Part shown: in pieces, positions 46,381 to 56,286 of the stretch
Layout: each line of letters begins with the position of its first letter
How positions within the stretch are numbered: position 1 is the stretch's first letter
NCBI RefSeq assembly: GCF_007954365.1
Contig: NZ_VOLO01000002.1
Location: 372,001 to 436,000, forward strand
Source of the DNA: Frigoribacterium sp. ACAM 257
Lineage (GTDB): Bacteria > Actinomycetota > Actinomycetes > Actinomycetales > Microbacteriaceae
Length of the DNA: 64,000 nucleotides
Direction: 5' to 3'
Program-made: the position numbers and the translations under genes
Notes under the pieces: model-generated
The model's database searches: none
The model's input: the letters and a program-made list of their open reading frames with translations, nothing else
What the model was told of the DNA's origin: nothing

Positions 46381-46593
46381 ATGGCAGGCTTCGACGACAT
46401 CACCAAGAAGGCCCAGGAGTTCCTGAAGGACGGCAAGGTCCAGGACGCCCTGAAGAGCGAGAAGGCCGAGGGGGTCAGCGACAAGATCCTCGACGCCGTC
46501 GCCGGCGCCGCAGACAAGGCCACCGGGGGCAAGCACAGCGACAAGATCGCCCAGGCGAAGGAGCAGGCCGACAAGAAGATCGGCAACCAGTAG
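46381..46593 (+). CDS. MT0933-like antitoxin family protein, orphan
   Basis: 70 residues, highly charged, helical, without cysteine. The pattern GFDDITKKAQEFLKDGKVQDALKSEKAEGVSDKILDAVAGAADKATGGKHSDKIAQAKEQADKKI matches the MT0933 (Rv0909) antitoxin family, including the KATGGK motif and the C-terminal QAKEQAD. In Mycobacterium the neighbouring gene is the toxin; here the next genes are tuf and a topoisomerase. The ATG is preceded by AGGAGGCGCACC. The protein could alternatively be a stress protein resembling CsbD. It appears to stand alone, with a terminator after it. Confidence 0.65.
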   Translation: MAGFDDITKKAQEFLKDGKVQDALKSEKAEGVSDKILDAVAGAADKATGGKHSDKIAQAKEQADKKIGNQ

Positions 46594-46607
46594 CACTGGT
46601 GCTCCCC

Positions 46608-46638
46608 GACGCCCCGTCCTCCTCGAGGGCGGGGCGTC
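46608..46638 (+). terminator. Terminator after antitoxin-like gene
   Basis: GACGCCCCG (46608-46616) pairs with CGGGGCGTC (46630-46638), with an inner CCTC/GAGG pairing. CCCTTG follows. Confidence 0.65.
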
Positions 46639-46688
46639 CCTTGTGCGCGGGCCGACCGCGCAGCCGCCGCGGGTGGTTCGATCGACGG

Positions 46689-47663
46689 ATGCCGCGCCTC
46701 CGCAGGACGAACTCGAGCTCGCCCGGCATCACCCGTGTCCGCAGCGGCGCCGGCTTCACCTACCGCGACGCGGACGGCGCCACGGTCACCGACCCCGAGC
46801 TCCGTGAGCGGTGCCAGCACCTCGGCATACCGCCCGCCTGGTCCGACGTCTGGATCGCCCCGTACGCCAACGGCCACATCCAGGCCACCGGGGTCGACGG
46901 TGCCGGTCGTCGGCAGTACATCTACCACCCGACCTGGCGCGAGCAGAAGGACCGCATCAAGTTTAACCGCGCCCTCGCCCTCGCGGAGTCGTTGCCGGCG
47001 GCACGGCGTCTCGTGACCCGCGACCTCCGCCTCGGCGAGCCGGTGCGTGAGCGTGCCCTCGCGGCGGCCTTCCGCATGCTCGACACCGGCTCGCTGCGGG
47101 TCGGGTCGGAGCGCTACGCCGAGGAGCACGGCAGCCACGGCCTCAGCACGTTGCTCTGCGCGCACGCGAAGGTGTCCGGCGACGTGGTCGCGCTGGCCTT
47201 CCCCGGCAAGAGCGGCCAGGACTGGGACTCCGAGATCCGCGATGCCGACCTGGCGTCCGTCGTGCGCAGCATGAAGCAGCGCGGCGGCCGGGCCCGGCTG
47301 CTCGCCTGGCGTCCCGAGGCGGGTTCTCCCTGGCGGCCGCTGCACGCCTCCGAGATCAACGAGTACGTCAAGCTCCGGGCCGGGGACGACTTCACCGCGA
47401 AGGACTTCCGCACCCTCCACGGTACGGTCGCGGCCGCGGTCAGCCTCTCGAGGACGGGTCCGCAGACGGGAGTCGGGAAGCGCAGGGCGGCGCTGGCTCA
47501 GGCCATGCGCGACGCCGCCGACGTCCTGGGCAACACCCCGTCCGTCGCGCGCTCCTCGTACGTCGACCCTCGTCTCGTCGACGCGTACCTCCACGGCGAG
47601 ACGATCGACAGGGCCCGCCTGGCGTCCGCCGAGGCCGAGGTGCGGTCGCTGCTCTTCCGCTGA
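46689..47663 (+). CDS. DNA topoisomerase IB
   Basis: 324 residues from ATG at 46689. The poxvirus-like topoisomerase IB layout is present: N-terminal GAGFTYRDADGATVTDPELRERCQHLGIPPAWSDVWIAPYANGHIQATGVDGAGRRQYIYH, then the catalytic domain with KDFRTLHGT and the active-site Tyr at residue 291 (SVARSSYVDPRLV). It relaxes supercoils by a 3'-phosphotyrosine intermediate. Size is typical for bacterial type IB enzymes of actinobacteria. The frame is open to 46599, but the Met at 46689 gives the family start. It is a single-gene unit, probably not co-transcribed with its neighbours. Confidence 0.88.
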   Translation: MPRLRRTNSSSPGITRVRSGAGFTYRDADGATVTDPELRERCQHLGIPPAWSDVWIAPYANGHIQATGVDGAGRRQYIYHPTWREQKDRIKFNRALALAESLPAARRLVTRDLRLGEPVRERALAAAFRMLDTGSLRVGSERYAEEHGSHGLSTLLCAHAKVSGDVVALAFPGKSGQDWDSEIRDADLASVVRSMKQRGGRARLLAWRPEAGSPWRPLHASEINEYVKLRAGDDFTAKDFRTLHGTVAAAVSLSRTGPQTGVGKRRAALAQAMRDAADVLGNTPSVARSSYVDPRLVDAYLHGETIDRARLASAEAEVRSLLFR

Positions 47664-47778
47664 CCTGCAGGGGAGGAGGTGCGTCGGCGTCCTGCGCACG
47701 GTCGCGCGACGGCGGTCCCATGACGTACCGTAGAGGGTTGCGTCCGTTCGAGTCGGGCGCTCGAGAGGACCAACTGCA

Positions 47779-48609
47779 GTGACTGACGAGTGCATCCACG
47801 GTTTCGAGCGAGAGCTGTGCGACATCTGCGCCCCGCGCAAGCGGGAGCCCCTGCTCGACGCCGACGGGCAGGCTCGGACCCTGGTCACGAAGCGCCGCGC
47901 GCCGTCGCGCAAGCCCGAGTCGTTGCGGAGCACGCCGGCTCTGGCGCGTGACTCCGCGGCCGTGGCCGTCGCCGCGCAGTCCGCGGCCCGCGTCGCGCCC
48001 GCCTTCGAGGCGCAGCGCGTCTACCACTGGACGCACGTGAGCAACCTGCCGGCCCTGTTCGCCGCCGGCGAGCTCGTCCCCGCCGCCGAGTCCGCTCCCG
48101 TCCTCGACGTGAGCTCGGAGGCGACGCGAGCCCTGCGTGCCTCGGTGACGACCGCCTCCGGCGCCCCTGTCGCCGCGCACGTGCCCTTCTCCCTCTCGCC
48201 GCACGCGTCCGCGTGGGACGTCCTGCGGTCCGGTGCCGAGGGCTACGAGTGGTCGGACGCCGCCCGCGGCGCCAAGGCCACCGACTTCGTCATGCTCGTG
48301 GTGCCCGTGACCGCCCTCGAGGACGACTTCGTCGTGACCGAGCGCGACGCCGCGGTGCAGGGAGTCCGTTCCGCGGCCGGTGTCGACGCCGCCTCCTCGA
48401 TGGTGCGTCGCTTCTCGCTGGCCGACCCCGACCTGCTCGAGCCCGAGGTGCTCGTGCCGCACGCCGTCCCGCTCGACTCGGTGATGCTGATCGGCGTCGC
48501 GCACGACAAGATGCGCGACCGGGTCAAGCAGCTGCTGGTCGAGGCCGGCGGCGCCGCACCTCGCGTGGCCGTCTACCCGCCGTGGTTCCGCCCCGCCGAG
48601 ACGGCCTGA
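47779..48609 (+). CDS. DarT-like ssDNA ADP-ribosyltransferase with N-terminal Cys motif
   Basis: 276 residues from GTG at 47779 with GAGAGGA upstream. Residues 5-17 hold a CxH...CxxC cluster (CIHGF, LCDIC), probably a zinc ribbon, then a 60-residue linker. From Tyr82, YHWTHVSNLPALFAAGEL, HVPFSLSPHASAWDVL, DDFVVTERDAAVQG and PEVLVPHAVPLDSVMLIGV follow the order of motifs in DarT (DUF4433): His in YHxTH, VPFYFxPRSP-like, FTDxHA-like and ExLVxxxVP, with Glu223 as candidate catalytic Glu. DarT modifies thymidine in ssDNA. No DarG macrodomain gene is adjacent, so toxicity is uncertain. Confidence 0.72.
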   Translation: MTDECIHGFERELCDICAPRKREPLLDADGQARTLVTKRRAPSRKPESLRSTPALARDSAAVAVAAQSAARVAPAFEAQRVYHWTHVSNLPALFAAGELVPAAESAPVLDVSSEATRALRASVTTASGAPVAAHVPFSLSPHASAWDVLRSGAEGYEWSDAARGAKATDFVMLVVPVTALEDDFVVTERDAAVQGVRSAAGVDAASSMVRRFSLADPDLLEPEVLVPHAVPLDSVMLIGVAHDKMRDRVKQLLVEAGGAAPRVAVYPPWFRPAETA

Positions 48610-48617
48610 CGTCCGTC

Positions 48618-48642
48618 CGAGGGGGGCCGTCTGGCCCCCTCG
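48618..48642 (+). terminator. Terminator after DarT-like gene
   Basis: CGAGGGGGGCC (48618-48628) pairs with GGCCCCCTCG (48633-48642) with one bulged G and loop GTCT. Confidence 0.75.
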
Positions 48643-48674
48643 ACACCGCGGTGGACATCCGCGACACGCCCGGG

Positions 48675-48703
48675 TTGCAGCATGTGCTCGGGTGTGGCAA
48701 AAT
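48675..48703 (+). promoter_or_regulatory. S10 operon promoter
   Basis: TTGCAG (48675-48680), 17 bases, CAAAAT (48698-48703). The transcript would start near 48710. Confidence 0.65.
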
Positions 48704-49049
48704 CGTCTAGTTCAACATTCCGAGCTCGCCGTGCGCGAGTGCCGGATCACTGCCAGGCAGTGCACAGACGTTCATCGTCTGGGCCGCGGGTAGCAGGACA
48801 CATCTCACACAGGAACACCGCCAGGGCCGAGCTCTGCGCGACGGTGGACACGATGATGACCTCCCCGAGGTCTCCTCGCGCCAGATCCGTCGGGCGGCCG
48901 CCCGCATCGTTCCCGAGATGGCTTGACACCAGAACAGCGGTACGCGAGGGCGACAGCCCTCGGAGATCGTGTAGAGCCAGATGTTCGCCCAGCGAACAGC
49001 GTCAGGCGGCCCCAGAGGTGCGCGACGTCCGAACGAGAGAGAGTCACAC

Positions 49050-49358
49050 ATGGCGGGACAGAAGATCCGCATCCGGCTGAAGTCGTACGACCACGAGGTC
49101 ATCGACACCTCCGCGCGAAAGATCGTCGACACGGTCACCCGCGCGGGCGCAACGGTGGTCGGCCCCGTGCCGCTGCCGACCGAGAAGAACGTGGTCGTCG
49201 TGATCCGTTCGCCCCACAAGTACAAGGACTCGCGCGAGCACTTCGAGAAGCGCACGCACAAGCGCCTCATCGACATCGTCGACCCGACGCCCAAGGCCGT
49301 CGACTCGCTCATGCGCCTCGACCTCCCGGCCGACGTCAACATCGAGATCAAGCTCTAG
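49050..49358 (+). CDS. rpsJ: Ribosomal protein S10
   Basis: 102 residues, the exact family length, from ATG at 49050; the frame is open to 48981 but family sequence begins at [18 protein letters not shown]. The conserved loop [24 protein letters not shown] and the C-terminal DVNIEIKL are present. S10 is a 30S head protein and the NusE transcription factor in antitermination. It is the first gene of the S10 operon. rplC begins 11 bases downstream. Confidence 0.98.
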   Translation: MAGQKIRIRLKSYDHEVIDTSARKIVDTVTRAGATVVGPVPLPTEKNVVVVIRSPHKYKDSREHFEKRTHKRLIDIVDPTPKAVDSLMRLDLPADVNIEIKL

Positions 49359-49369
49359 GGGAGGCGACC

Positions 49370-50026
49370 ATGACCATCAGCAGCACCAAGAACGTCAAGG
49401 GCCTCCTGGGCAAGAAGCTCGGCATGACCCAGGTCTGGGACGAGAACAACAAGCTCGTCCCCGTCACCGTCGTGGAGATCGCTCCCAACGTCGTGACCCA
49501 GATCCGCTCGCTCGAGAAGGACGGCTACAGCGCCGTCCAGATCGCCGCCGGCCCCATCGACCCCCGCAAGTCGAACAAGCCCGCCACGGGCCACTTCGAC
49601 GCCGCGGGCGTCACGCCCCGCCGCCACCTCACCGAGGTCCGCACCGCCGACGCCGCCGAGTACGCACTCGGCCAGGAGCTCACGGCCGCGACCTTCGAGG
49701 CCGGCCAGAAGGTCGACGTCGTCGGCACCTCCAAGGGCAAGGGCTTCGCCGGTGTCATGAAGCGTCACAACTTCAAGGGCGTCAGCGCCTCGCACGGTGC
49801 GCACCGCAACCACCGCAAGCCCGGCTCCATCGGTGCTTCGTCGACCCCCAGCCGTGTCTTCAAGGGCATGCGCATGGCCGGTCGCATGGGTGGGGACCGC
49901 GTCACCATCCTCAACCTCACGGTGCACGCCGTCGACGCCGAGAAGGGTCTGCTGCTCGTCAAGGGCGCCGTCCCCGGCGCTCGTGGCCGCATCGTCTTCG
50001 TCCGCACCGCCGTGAAGGGGAAGTAG
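49370..50026 (+). CDS. rplC: Ribosomal protein L3
   Basis: 218 residues from ATG at 49370. The core [28 protein letters not shown] and the conserved [46 protein letters not shown] segments identify L3, which binds 23S rRNA near the peptidyl transferase centre. Upstream GGGGAGG supplies the ribosome site. The frame is open far upstream, but this start is the family start. rplD begins 3 bases after its stop, so the operon continues. Confidence 0.97.
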   Translation: MTISSTKNVKGLLGKKLGMTQVWDENNKLVPVTVVEIAPNVVTQIRSLEKDGYSAVQIAAGPIDPRKSNKPATGHFDAAGVTPRRHLTEVRTADAAEYALGQELTAATFEAGQKVDVVGTSKGKGFAGVMKRHNFKGVSASHGAHRNHRKPGSIGASSTPSRVFKGMRMAGRMGGDRVTILNLTVHAVDAEKGLLLVKGAVPGARGRIVFVRTAVKGK

Positions 50027-50029
50027 CTC

Positions 50030-50692
50030 ATGGCCACCATCAACGCAACGGCCACCTCGGTGGACGTCCTCGACGCCAAGGGCGTGAAGACCAGCACGGT
50101 CGAGCTGCCCGGCGAGATCTTCGACGTCGTCACGAACGTGCCGCTCATCCACCAGGTCGTCGTCGCCCAGCAGGCCGCCGCTCGCCAGGGCACGCACAAG
50201 ACCAAGCGTCGCGGCGAGGTCTCCGGTGCCGGCCGCAAGCCGTTCAAGCAGAAGGGCACCGGCCGCGCTCGTCAGGGCTCGATCCGTGCTCCCCAGATGA
50301 CCGGCGGTGGCATCGTCCACGGTCCGCAGCCGCGTGACTACTCGCAGCGCACCCCCAAGAAGATGATCGCCGCCGCTCTGCTCGGCGCTCTGTCCGACCG
50401 TGCCCGCGGTGCCCGCGTGCACGTCGTCGAGAGCTTCGTCGCCGACACGGTGTCGACCAAGGTCGCCCTCGAGCTGCTGTCGACCATCTCGTCGAGCAAG
50501 CACGTCCTGGTCGTCATCGACCGCGACGACGCGCTGACCCGCAAGAGCGTCAACAACGTGCCCACGGTCCACGTGATCACGTTCGACCAGCTCAACGCCT
50601 ACGACGTCCTCGTCAGCGACGACATCGTCTTCACGAAGAGCGCCTTCGACGGCTTCGTCGCCTCGAAGAGCAAGAAGGAGGCCACCGCATGA
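50030..50692 (+). CDS. rplD: Ribosomal protein L4
   Basis: 220 residues. Family motifs are [63 protein letters not shown], the tunnel loop, and the C-terminal domain ([18 protein letters not shown]). In E. coli L4 represses its own S10 operon; whether that is so here is not visible. The C-terminus has a short Lys tail (SKSKKEATA). The stop overlaps rplW (ATGA). Confidence 0.97.
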   Translation: MATINATATSVDVLDAKGVKTSTVELPGEIFDVVTNVPLIHQVVVAQQAAARQGTHKTKRRGEVSGAGRKPFKQKGTGRARQGSIRAPQMTGGGIVHGPQPRDYSQRTPKKMIAAALLGALSDRARGARVHVVESFVADTVSTKVALELLSTISSSKHVLVVIDRDDALTRKSVNNVPTVHVITFDQLNAYDVLVSDDIVFTKSAFDGFVASKSKKEATA

Positions 50693-50988
50693 GCGGCTAC
50701 GGCAAGGACCCCCGCGACGTCATCATCGCGCCCGTCGTCTCCGAGAAGAGCTACTCCCTGATCGATCAGGGCAAGTACACCTTCATCGTCGACCCGCGGT
50801 CGAACAAGACCGAGATCAAGCTCGCCATCGAGAAGATCTTCGACGTCAAGGTCGACAGCATCAACACGTTGAACCGCGTCGGCAAGACCCGTCGCACCCG
50901 CTTCGGCACCGGCAAGCGCAAGGACACCAAGCGCGCCATCGTGACGCTCAAGTCGGGTTCCATCGACATCTTCACGGCTGTCGGCTAG
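50689..50988 (+). CDS. rplW: Ribosomal protein L23
   Basis: 99 residues, family length. The N-terminus [49 protein letters not shown] is the L23 signature, followed by the loop [29 protein letters not shown]23 sits at the exit of the polypeptide tunnel and docks trigger factor and SRP. It starts inside the rplD stop codon (ATGA). rplB begins 19 bases later. Confidence 0.98.
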   Translation: MSGYGKDPRDVIIAPVVSEKSYSLIDQGKYTFIVDPRSNKTEIKLAIEKIFDVKVDSINTLNRVGKTRRTRFGTGKRKDTKRAIVTLKSGSIDIFTAVG

Positions 50989-51007
50989 GGCCCGGAGGGA
51001 AAACAAA

Positions 51008-51847
<840 letters not shown>

Positions 51848-51859
51848 GAGTTGTAGAAG

Positions 51860-52141
51860 ATGCCACGCAGTCTTAAGAAGGGCCCCTTCGTCGATGACCA
51901 CCTGCTTCGCAAGGTCGTCACGCAGAACGAGGCCAGCACCAAGAACGTCATCAAGACCTGGTCGCGCCGATCGATGATCGTCCCCAACATGCTGGGACAC
52001 ACCATCGCCGTGCACGACGGGCGCAAGCACATCCCCGTGTTCGTGACCGAGAGCATGATCGGCCACAAGCTCGGCGAGTTCGCGCCCACCCGCACCTTCC
52101 GCGGCCACGTGAAGGACGACAAGAAGGGTCGTCGCCGCTAA
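51860..52141 (+). CDS. rpsS: Ribosomal protein S19
   Basis: 93 residues, exact family length. The sequence [69 protein letters not shown] is almost consensus. S19 is in the 30S head beside S13, and contacts the A-site finger. Short spacers with AAGGAGG connect it to rplV. Nothing is unusual. Confidence 0.98.
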   Translation: MPRSLKKGPFVDDHLLRKVVTQNEASTKNVIKTWSRRSMIVPNMLGHTIAVHDGRKHIPVFVTESMIGHKLGEFAPTRTFRGHVKDDKKGRRR

Positions 52142-52165
52142 CGCGGCGACGTAAGGAGGAGAGAA

Positions 52166-52558
52166 ATGGTGGAGTCGATCGCACGCGTGCGTCACATCCG
52201 CGTCACCCCCATGAAGGCCCGTCGCGTCGTCAACCTGATCCGCGGCAAGCAGGCCCTCGAGGCCCTGGCCATCCTGAAGTTCGCGCCTCAGGGCGCCAGC
52301 GAGCCCGTCTACAAGCTCGTCGCGTCGGCCATGGCCAACGCGCGTGTCAAGGCGGACAAGGACAACAGCTACCTGGACGAGCAGGACCTCTACGTGAGCC
52401 GTGCATTCGTCGACCAGGGCGCGACCCTCAAGCGGTTCCAGCCGCGTGCCCAGGGGCGTGCCTTCCAGATCCTGAAGCGCACCAGCCACATCACGATCGT
52501 CCTCGCGACGCCCGATGAGGTCGAGGCTGCCGCTGCTACGAAGAAGGCGAGCAAGTAA
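52166..52558 (+). CDS. rplV: Ribosomal protein L22
   Basis: 130 residues from ATG at 52166 with AAGGAGGAGAGAA in front. Markers are [54 protein letters not shown] and the long loop with [21 protein letters not shown], which lines the exit tunnel. The C-terminal extension ([13 protein letters not shown]) is short and Lys/Ala-rich. Stop overlaps rpsC by one base (TAATG). Confidence 0.98.
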   Translation: MVESIARVRHIRVTPMKARRVVNLIRGKQALEALAILKFAPQGASEPVYKLVASAMANARVKADKDNSYLDEQDLYVSRAFVDQGATLKRFQPRAQGRAFQILKRTSHITIVLATPDEVEAAAATKKASK

Positions 52559-53337
52559 TGGGCCAGAAGGTCAACCCGTACGGCTTCCGTCTGGGCATCA
52601 CCACCGACCACGTGTCGCGGTGGTTCACCGACAGCACCAAGGCCGGTCAGCGCTACAGCGACTACGTCGCCGAGGACATCAAGATCCGCACGCTGCTCAA
52701 GACCTCGCTCGACCGCGCCGGCGTGGCCAAGATCGAGATCGAGCGCACCCGTGACCGCGTCCGCGTCGACATCCACACGGCCCGTCCGGGCATCGTGATC
52801 GGTCGTCGCGGCGCCGAGGCCGAGCGCATCCGCGGCGACCTCGAGAAGCTCACGAGCAAGCAGATCCAGCTGAACATCCTCGAGGTCAAGAACCCCGAGG
52901 CCGAGGCTCAGCTCGTCGCACAGGGCATCGCCGAGCAGCTCGCTGCTCGCGTGGCGTTCCGCCGGGCGATGCGCAAGGGCCTCCAGGGCGCCCAGCGCGC
53001 CGGCGCCAAGGGCGTCCGGATCCAGGTCTCGGGTCGCCTCGGCGGCGCCGAGATGAGCCGCTCGGAGTTCTACCGCGAGGGCCGCGTGCCCCTGCACACC
53101 CTCCGCGCCAACATCGACTACGGCTTCTACGAGGCCAAGACCACCTTCGGTCGCATCGGTGTGAAGGTCTGGATCTACAAGGGCGACATCACCAACAAGG
53201 AGCTCGCGCGCGAGCAGGCGAACCAGAAGTCGTCTCGCCCCGAGCGCCGCAACGACCGTGACGGTGCACGTCGCGGGGGCAGCGACCGCGCCCCCCGCGA
53301 GCAGAAGGCACCCGCCACCACAGGAGCTGAGGCGTAA
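52558..53337 (+). CDS. rpsC: Ribosomal protein S3
   Basis: 259 residues. The N-terminal [21 protein letters not shown] and KH domain ([24 protein letters not shown]) are typical, as is the C-terminal domain ([59 protein letters not shown]). S3 is at the mRNA entry site. A charged C-terminal tail of about 40 residues ([25 protein letters not shown]) is longer than in E. coli and fits actinobacterial S3. rplP starts 3 bases later. Confidence 0.98.
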   Translation: MGQKVNPYGFRLGITTDHVSRWFTDSTKAGQRYSDYVAEDIKIRTLLKTSLDRAGVAKIEIERTRDRVRVDIHTARPGIVIGRRGAEAERIRGDLEKLTSKQIQLNILEVKNPEAEAQLVAQGIAEQLAARVAFRRAMRKGLQGAQRAGAKGVRIQVSGRLGGAEMSRSEFYREGRVPLHTLRANIDYGFYEAKTTFGRIGVKVWIYKGDITNKELAREQANQKSSRPERRNDRDGARRGGSDRAPREQKAPATTGAEA

Positions 53338-53339
53338 CC

Positions 53340-53759
53340 ATGCTTATCCCCCGTCGTGTCAAGCACCGCAAGCAGCACCACCCCGGCCGTAGCGGCCAGG
53401 CAACTGGTGGCACCAAGGTCAGCTTCGGTGAGTACGGCATCCAGGCCCTCACGCCCGCCTACGTGACCAACCGTCAGATCGAGTCCGCTCGTATCGCCAT
53501 GACGCGTCACATCAAGCGTGGCGGCAAGGTCTGGATCAACATCTACCCCGACCGTCCCCTCACCAAGAAGCCCGCCGAGACCCGCATGGGTTCCGGCAAG
53601 GGCTCGCCCGAGTGGTGGGTCGCCAACGTCAAGCCGGGTCGCGTGCTCTTCGAGCTCAGCGGCGTCAGCGAGGAGATCGCCAAGGAGGCGCTCACTCGTG
53701 CAATCCACAAGCTGCCCCTCAAGGCACGCATCATCAAGCGCGAGGAGGGCGACGCATAA
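53340..53759 (+). CDS. rplP: Ribosomal protein L16
   Basis: 139 residues, family length. [104 protein letters not shown] is near consensus. L16 is late-assembling and organises the A site. The stop overlaps rpmC (TAATG), so the genes are translationally coupled. Confidence 0.98.
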   Translation: MLIPRRVKHRKQHHPGRSGQATGGTKVSFGEYGIQALTPAYVTNRQIESARIAMTRHIKRGGKVWINIYPDRPLTKKPAETRMGSGKGSPEWWVANVKPGRVLFELSGVSEEIAKEALTRAIHKLPLKARIIKREEGDA

Positions 53760-54091
53760 TGGCGATCGGTTCCAAGGAGCTCCGTCCTGTCGAGCTCGAC
53801 ACATTCGAAGACGAGCGTCTCGTCGACGAGCTGAAGAAGGCCAAGGAAGAGCTGTTCAACCTGCGCTTCCAGTCGGCCACCGGTCAGCTCGAGAACCACG
53901 GCCGCGTGCGCGCCGTGAAGCGGGACATCGCTCGCATCTACACGGTCCTGCGTGAGCGCGAGCTCGGCATCCGTGCCACCCCTGCCCCGGTCGAGGCCGC
54001 CCCCAAGGCGACCAAGAAGTCGACCAAGAAGGCTGCCGCCGCCGACGAGGCGCCCGCCGCCGACACCGTCGAGACTGCCGAGGAGAAGTAA
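53759..54091 (+). CDS. rpmC: Ribosomal protein L29 with C-terminal extension
   Basis: 110 residues from ATG at 53759. The first 75 residues are L29 ([64 protein letters not shown]). The last 35 residues form an Ala/Lys/Glu-rich tail ([27 protein letters not shown]) absent in E. coli (63 residues). L29 lies by the tunnel exit next to L23. The tail is in frame with normal codon use and the gene overlaps both neighbours by one base. Confidence 0.95.
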   Translation: MAIGSKELRPVELDTFEDERLVDELKKAKEELFNLRFQSATGQLENHGRVRAVKRDIARIYTVLRERELGIRATPAPVEAAPKATKKSTKKAAAADEAPAADTVETAEEK

Positions 54092-54387
54092 TGGCCACCG
54101 AGAACAAGACCGAGGTCGACTCGGCAGCCGTCGAGGTCCGCGGCTACCGCAAGACCCGTCGCGGCTACGTGACCAGCGACAAGATGGACAAGACCATCGT
54201 CGTCGAGGTCGAGGACCGCGTGAAGCACCCCCTGTACGGCAAGGTCATCCGCCGCACCTCCAAGGTGAAGGTCCACGACGAGGCCAACGCGGCCGGCGTC
54301 GGCGACCTCGTCGTGATCAGCGAGACCCGTCCGCTCAGCGCCACCAAGCGCTGGCGCCTGGTCGAGATCCTCGAGAGGGCGAAGTAG
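54091..54387 (+). CDS. rpsQ: Ribosomal protein S17
   Basis: 98 residues from ATG at 54091, overlapping the rpmC stop (TAATG). Family motifs are [78 protein letters not shown]17 is a primary 16S rRNA binder. The N-terminus has an extra 15 residues rich in Glu/Val. rplN follows after 34 bases with its own ribosome site (AAGGAGA). Confidence 0.97.
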   Translation: MATENKTEVDSAAVEVRGYRKTRRGYVTSDKMDKTIVVEVEDRVKHPLYGKVIRRTSKVKVHDEANAAGVGDLVVISETRPLSATKRWRLVEILERAK

Positions 54388-54421
54388 GCCTCGCGGTCTG
54401 CTCGCGTAGAAGGAGACAGAA

Positions 54422-54790
54422 GTGATTCAGCAGGAATCCCGCCTCAAGATCGCCGACAACACCGGCGCCAAGGAGATCCTCACCATCCGCGTCCTCGGTG
54501 GCTCTGGCCGTCGTTACGCCGGACTCGGTGACGTGATCGTCGCGACCGTCAAGGACGCGATCCCCGGCGGAAACGTCAAGAAGGGTGACGTCGTCAAGGC
54601 CGTCATCGTTCGCACCAAGAAAGAGGTCCGTCGTCCGGACGGCTCTTACATCAAGTTCGACGAGAACGCCGCAGTGATCCTGAAGGCCGATGGCGACCCC
54701 CGTGGCACGCGCATCTTCGGACCGGTCGGTCGCGAGCTTCGCGACAAGAAGTTCATGAAGATCATCTCGCTGGCGCCGGAGGTTATCTAA
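54422..54790 (+). CDS. rplN: Ribosomal protein L14
   Basis: 122 residues, exact length, from GTG at 54422 preceded by AAGGAGACAGAA. Sequence [86 protein letters not shown] is standard. L14 contributes to intersubunit bridge B8 and binds the silencing factor RsfS. rplX begins 3 bases after the stop. Confidence 0.98.
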   Translation: MIQQESRLKIADNTGAKEILTIRVLGGSGRRYAGLGDVIVATVKDAIPGGNVKKGDVVKAVIVRTKKEVRRPDGSYIKFDENAAVILKADGDPRGTRIFGPVGRELRDKKFMKIISLAPEVI

Positions 54791-54793
54791 GTC

Positions 54794-55153
54794 ATGGCAA
54801 ACATCAAGAAGGGTGACCTCGTACAGGTCATCACCGGGGCGACCCAGGCCCGCGGCGGCGACCGCGGCAAGCAGGGCAAGGTCCTCGAGGTCCTCGTCGA
54901 GCGCAACCGCGTGGTCGTCGAGGGCGTCAACCTCGTCACCAAGCACGTGCGCGTCGGCCAGACCCAGCGCGGCACCAAGACCGGTGGCATCGAGACGCAC
55001 GAGGCCCCCCTCCACGTCTCGAACGTCGCGATCGTCGACCCCAAGACCAAGAAGCCGACCCGCGTCGGCTTCCGCGAAGAGACGGTCACGAAGAACGGCG
55101 TCACCAAGACCGTCCGCGTCCGCTACGCCAAGGCGTCGGGAGAGAACCTCTGA
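54794..55153 (+). CDS. rplX: Ribosomal protein L24
   Basis: 119 residues. KOW motif near the start ([48 protein letters not shown]) and the C-terminal part ([27 protein letters not shown]) identify L24, an assembly initiator of the large subunit. Length is a little above E. coli (104). The stop overlaps the rplE ATG (TGATG), so translation is coupled. Confidence 0.97.
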   Translation: MANIKKGDLVQVITGATQARGGDRGKQGKVLEVLVERNRVVVEGVNLVTKHVRVGQTQRGTKTGGIETHEAPLHVSNVAIVDPKTKKPTRVGFREETVTKNGVTKTVRVRYAKASGENL

Positions 55154-55740
55154 TGACTGACACCACCACGAGCACGCCGGCCGCGCTGCCCCGCCTCAAG
55201 GCGAAGTACCGCACCGAGATCCTGCCCCAGCTGAAGAGCGACTTCGGGTTCACGAACGTCCACCAGGTCCCTGGCCTGGTGAAGATCGTCGTGAACACCG
55301 GTGTCGGCGAGGCAGCCCGGGACAGCAAGATCATGGACGGCGCCATCAAGGACCTGACCGCCATCACGGGTCAGAAGCCGCAGGTCACCAAGGCCCGCAA
55401 GTCCATCGCGCAGTTCAAGCTGCGTGAGGGCCAGGCCATCGGCGCGCACGTCACGCTGCGCGGCGACCGTGCCTGGGAGTTCCTGGACCGCCTGCTGTCG
55501 CTGGCCCTGCCCCGCATCCGCGACTTCCGCGGTCTCAGCGACCGTCAGTTCGACGGCAACGGCAACTACACGTTCGGCCTCAACGAGCAGAGCATGTTCC
55601 ACGAGATCGATCAGGACCGCATCGACCGTGTCCGTGGCTTCGACATCACCGTCGTCACCACGGCCCGGAACGACGACGAAGGTCGGGCTCTGCTCAAGGC
55701 TCTCGGCTTCCCGTTCCGCACGGCCGACCAGGCCAACTAA
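55153..55740 (+). CDS. rplE: Ribosomal protein L5
   Basis: 195 residues. [90 protein letters not shown] is typical L5. A 15-residue Thr/Ala N-terminal extension precedes it. L5 binds 5S rRNA. The next gene is rpsH at 55882, with no rpsN between; two hairpins fill the gap. Confidence 0.97.
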   Translation: MTDTTTSTPAALPRLKAKYRTEILPQLKSDFGFTNVHQVPGLVKIVVNTGVGEAARDSKIMDGAIKDLTAITGQKPQVTKARKSIAQFKLREGQAIGAHVTLRGDRAWEFLDRLLSLALPRIRDFRGLSDRQFDGNGNYTFGLNEQSMFHEIDQDRIDRVRGFDITVVTTARNDDEGRALLKALGFPFRTADQAN

Positions 55741-55747
55741 GATCGTC

Positions 55748-55780
55748 CGGTCGGCAACTCCTCATCGGAGTTGCCGACCG
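55748..55780 (+). terminator. Perfect hairpin after rplE
   Basis: CGGTCGGCAACTCC (55748-55761) pairs without mismatch with GGAGTTGCCGACCG (55767-55780), loop TCATC, then TTCCCC. It begins 8 bases beyond the rplE stop and would terminate or attenuate transcription between rplE and rpsH. Confidence 0.75.
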
Positions 55781-55789
55781 TTCCCCTGA

Positions 55790-55814
55790 GGTCACGGAGA
55801 ATCGCTCCGTGACC
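55790..55814 (+). other. Second hairpin in the rplE-rpsH gap
   Basis: GGTCACGGAG (55790-55799) pairs perfectly with CTCCGTGACC (55805-55814), loop AATCG. It lies 9 bases after the first hairpin and 67 before the rpsH start. It may be an mRNA processing or regulatory structure. Confidence 0.6.
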
Positions 55815-55881
55815 GCCCGATCATCGAGGTCGGCACCCGGTGTACCGGATGTCGAAACCGGATGAGGAAGAGATCAACCGC

Positions 55882-56280
55882 ATGACGATGACAGATCCGG
55901 TCGCAGACCTGCTGACCAGACTGCGCAACGCGAACTCGGCTCACCACGAGACCGTCTCGCTCCCCAGCAGCAAGCTCAAGTCCCACATCGCCGAGATCCT
56001 CAAGCGTGAGGGCTTCATCGAGTCGTGGAAGGTCGAGGACGCCCGCGTGGGCCAGACCCTCACGATCGACCTGAAGTACGGCCCCGACCGCCAGCGCTCC
56101 ATCGTGGGCATCAAGCGCGTCTCCAAGCCCGGTCTCCGGGTGTACGCGAAGTCGACCGAGATCCCTCAGGTCTTCGGTGGCCTCGGCGTGGCGATCCTGT
56201 CCACCTCCTCCGGTCTGCTGACCGACCGTGAGGCCGAGAAGAAGGGCGTAGGCGGAGAAGTCCTCGCCTACGTGTGGTAA
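55882..56280 (+). CDS. rpsH: Ribosomal protein S8
   Basis: 132 residues, family length, from ATG at 55882; an ATG at 55840 in frame would add 14 non-homologous residues. Markers are [44 protein letters not shown] and the C-terminal [27 protein letters not shown]. In E. coli S8 represses the spc operon by binding near rplE; the hairpins just upstream would be a plausible site here. rplF follows after 6 bases. Confidence 0.98.
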   Translation: MTMTDPVADLLTRLRNANSAHHETVSLPSSKLKSHIAEILKREGFIESWKVEDARVGQTLTIDLKYGPDRQRSIVGIKRVSKPGLRVYAKSTEIPQVFGGLGVAILSTSSGLLTDREAEKKGVGGEVLAYVW

Positions 56281-56286
56281 CCCGCC

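Larger units (their letters stand above)
48610..49049. other. S10 operon promoter and long leader
   Basis: 440 bases without a gene. After the terminator at 48618-48642 and promoter at 48675-48703, a leader of about 340 bases runs to rpsJ. It contains a perfect small hairpin CACTGCC-A-GGCAGTG (48748-48762) and other stems. In other bacteria the S10 leader is the site of L4 autoregulation; no known leader consensus was identified here. Confidence 0.5.

Noticed and set aside
46381-48609. The interlude between the str and S10 operons as a mobile island
   Set aside because: Codon use and GC match the surroundings, and no integrase, transposase, attachment repeat or tRNA was seen.
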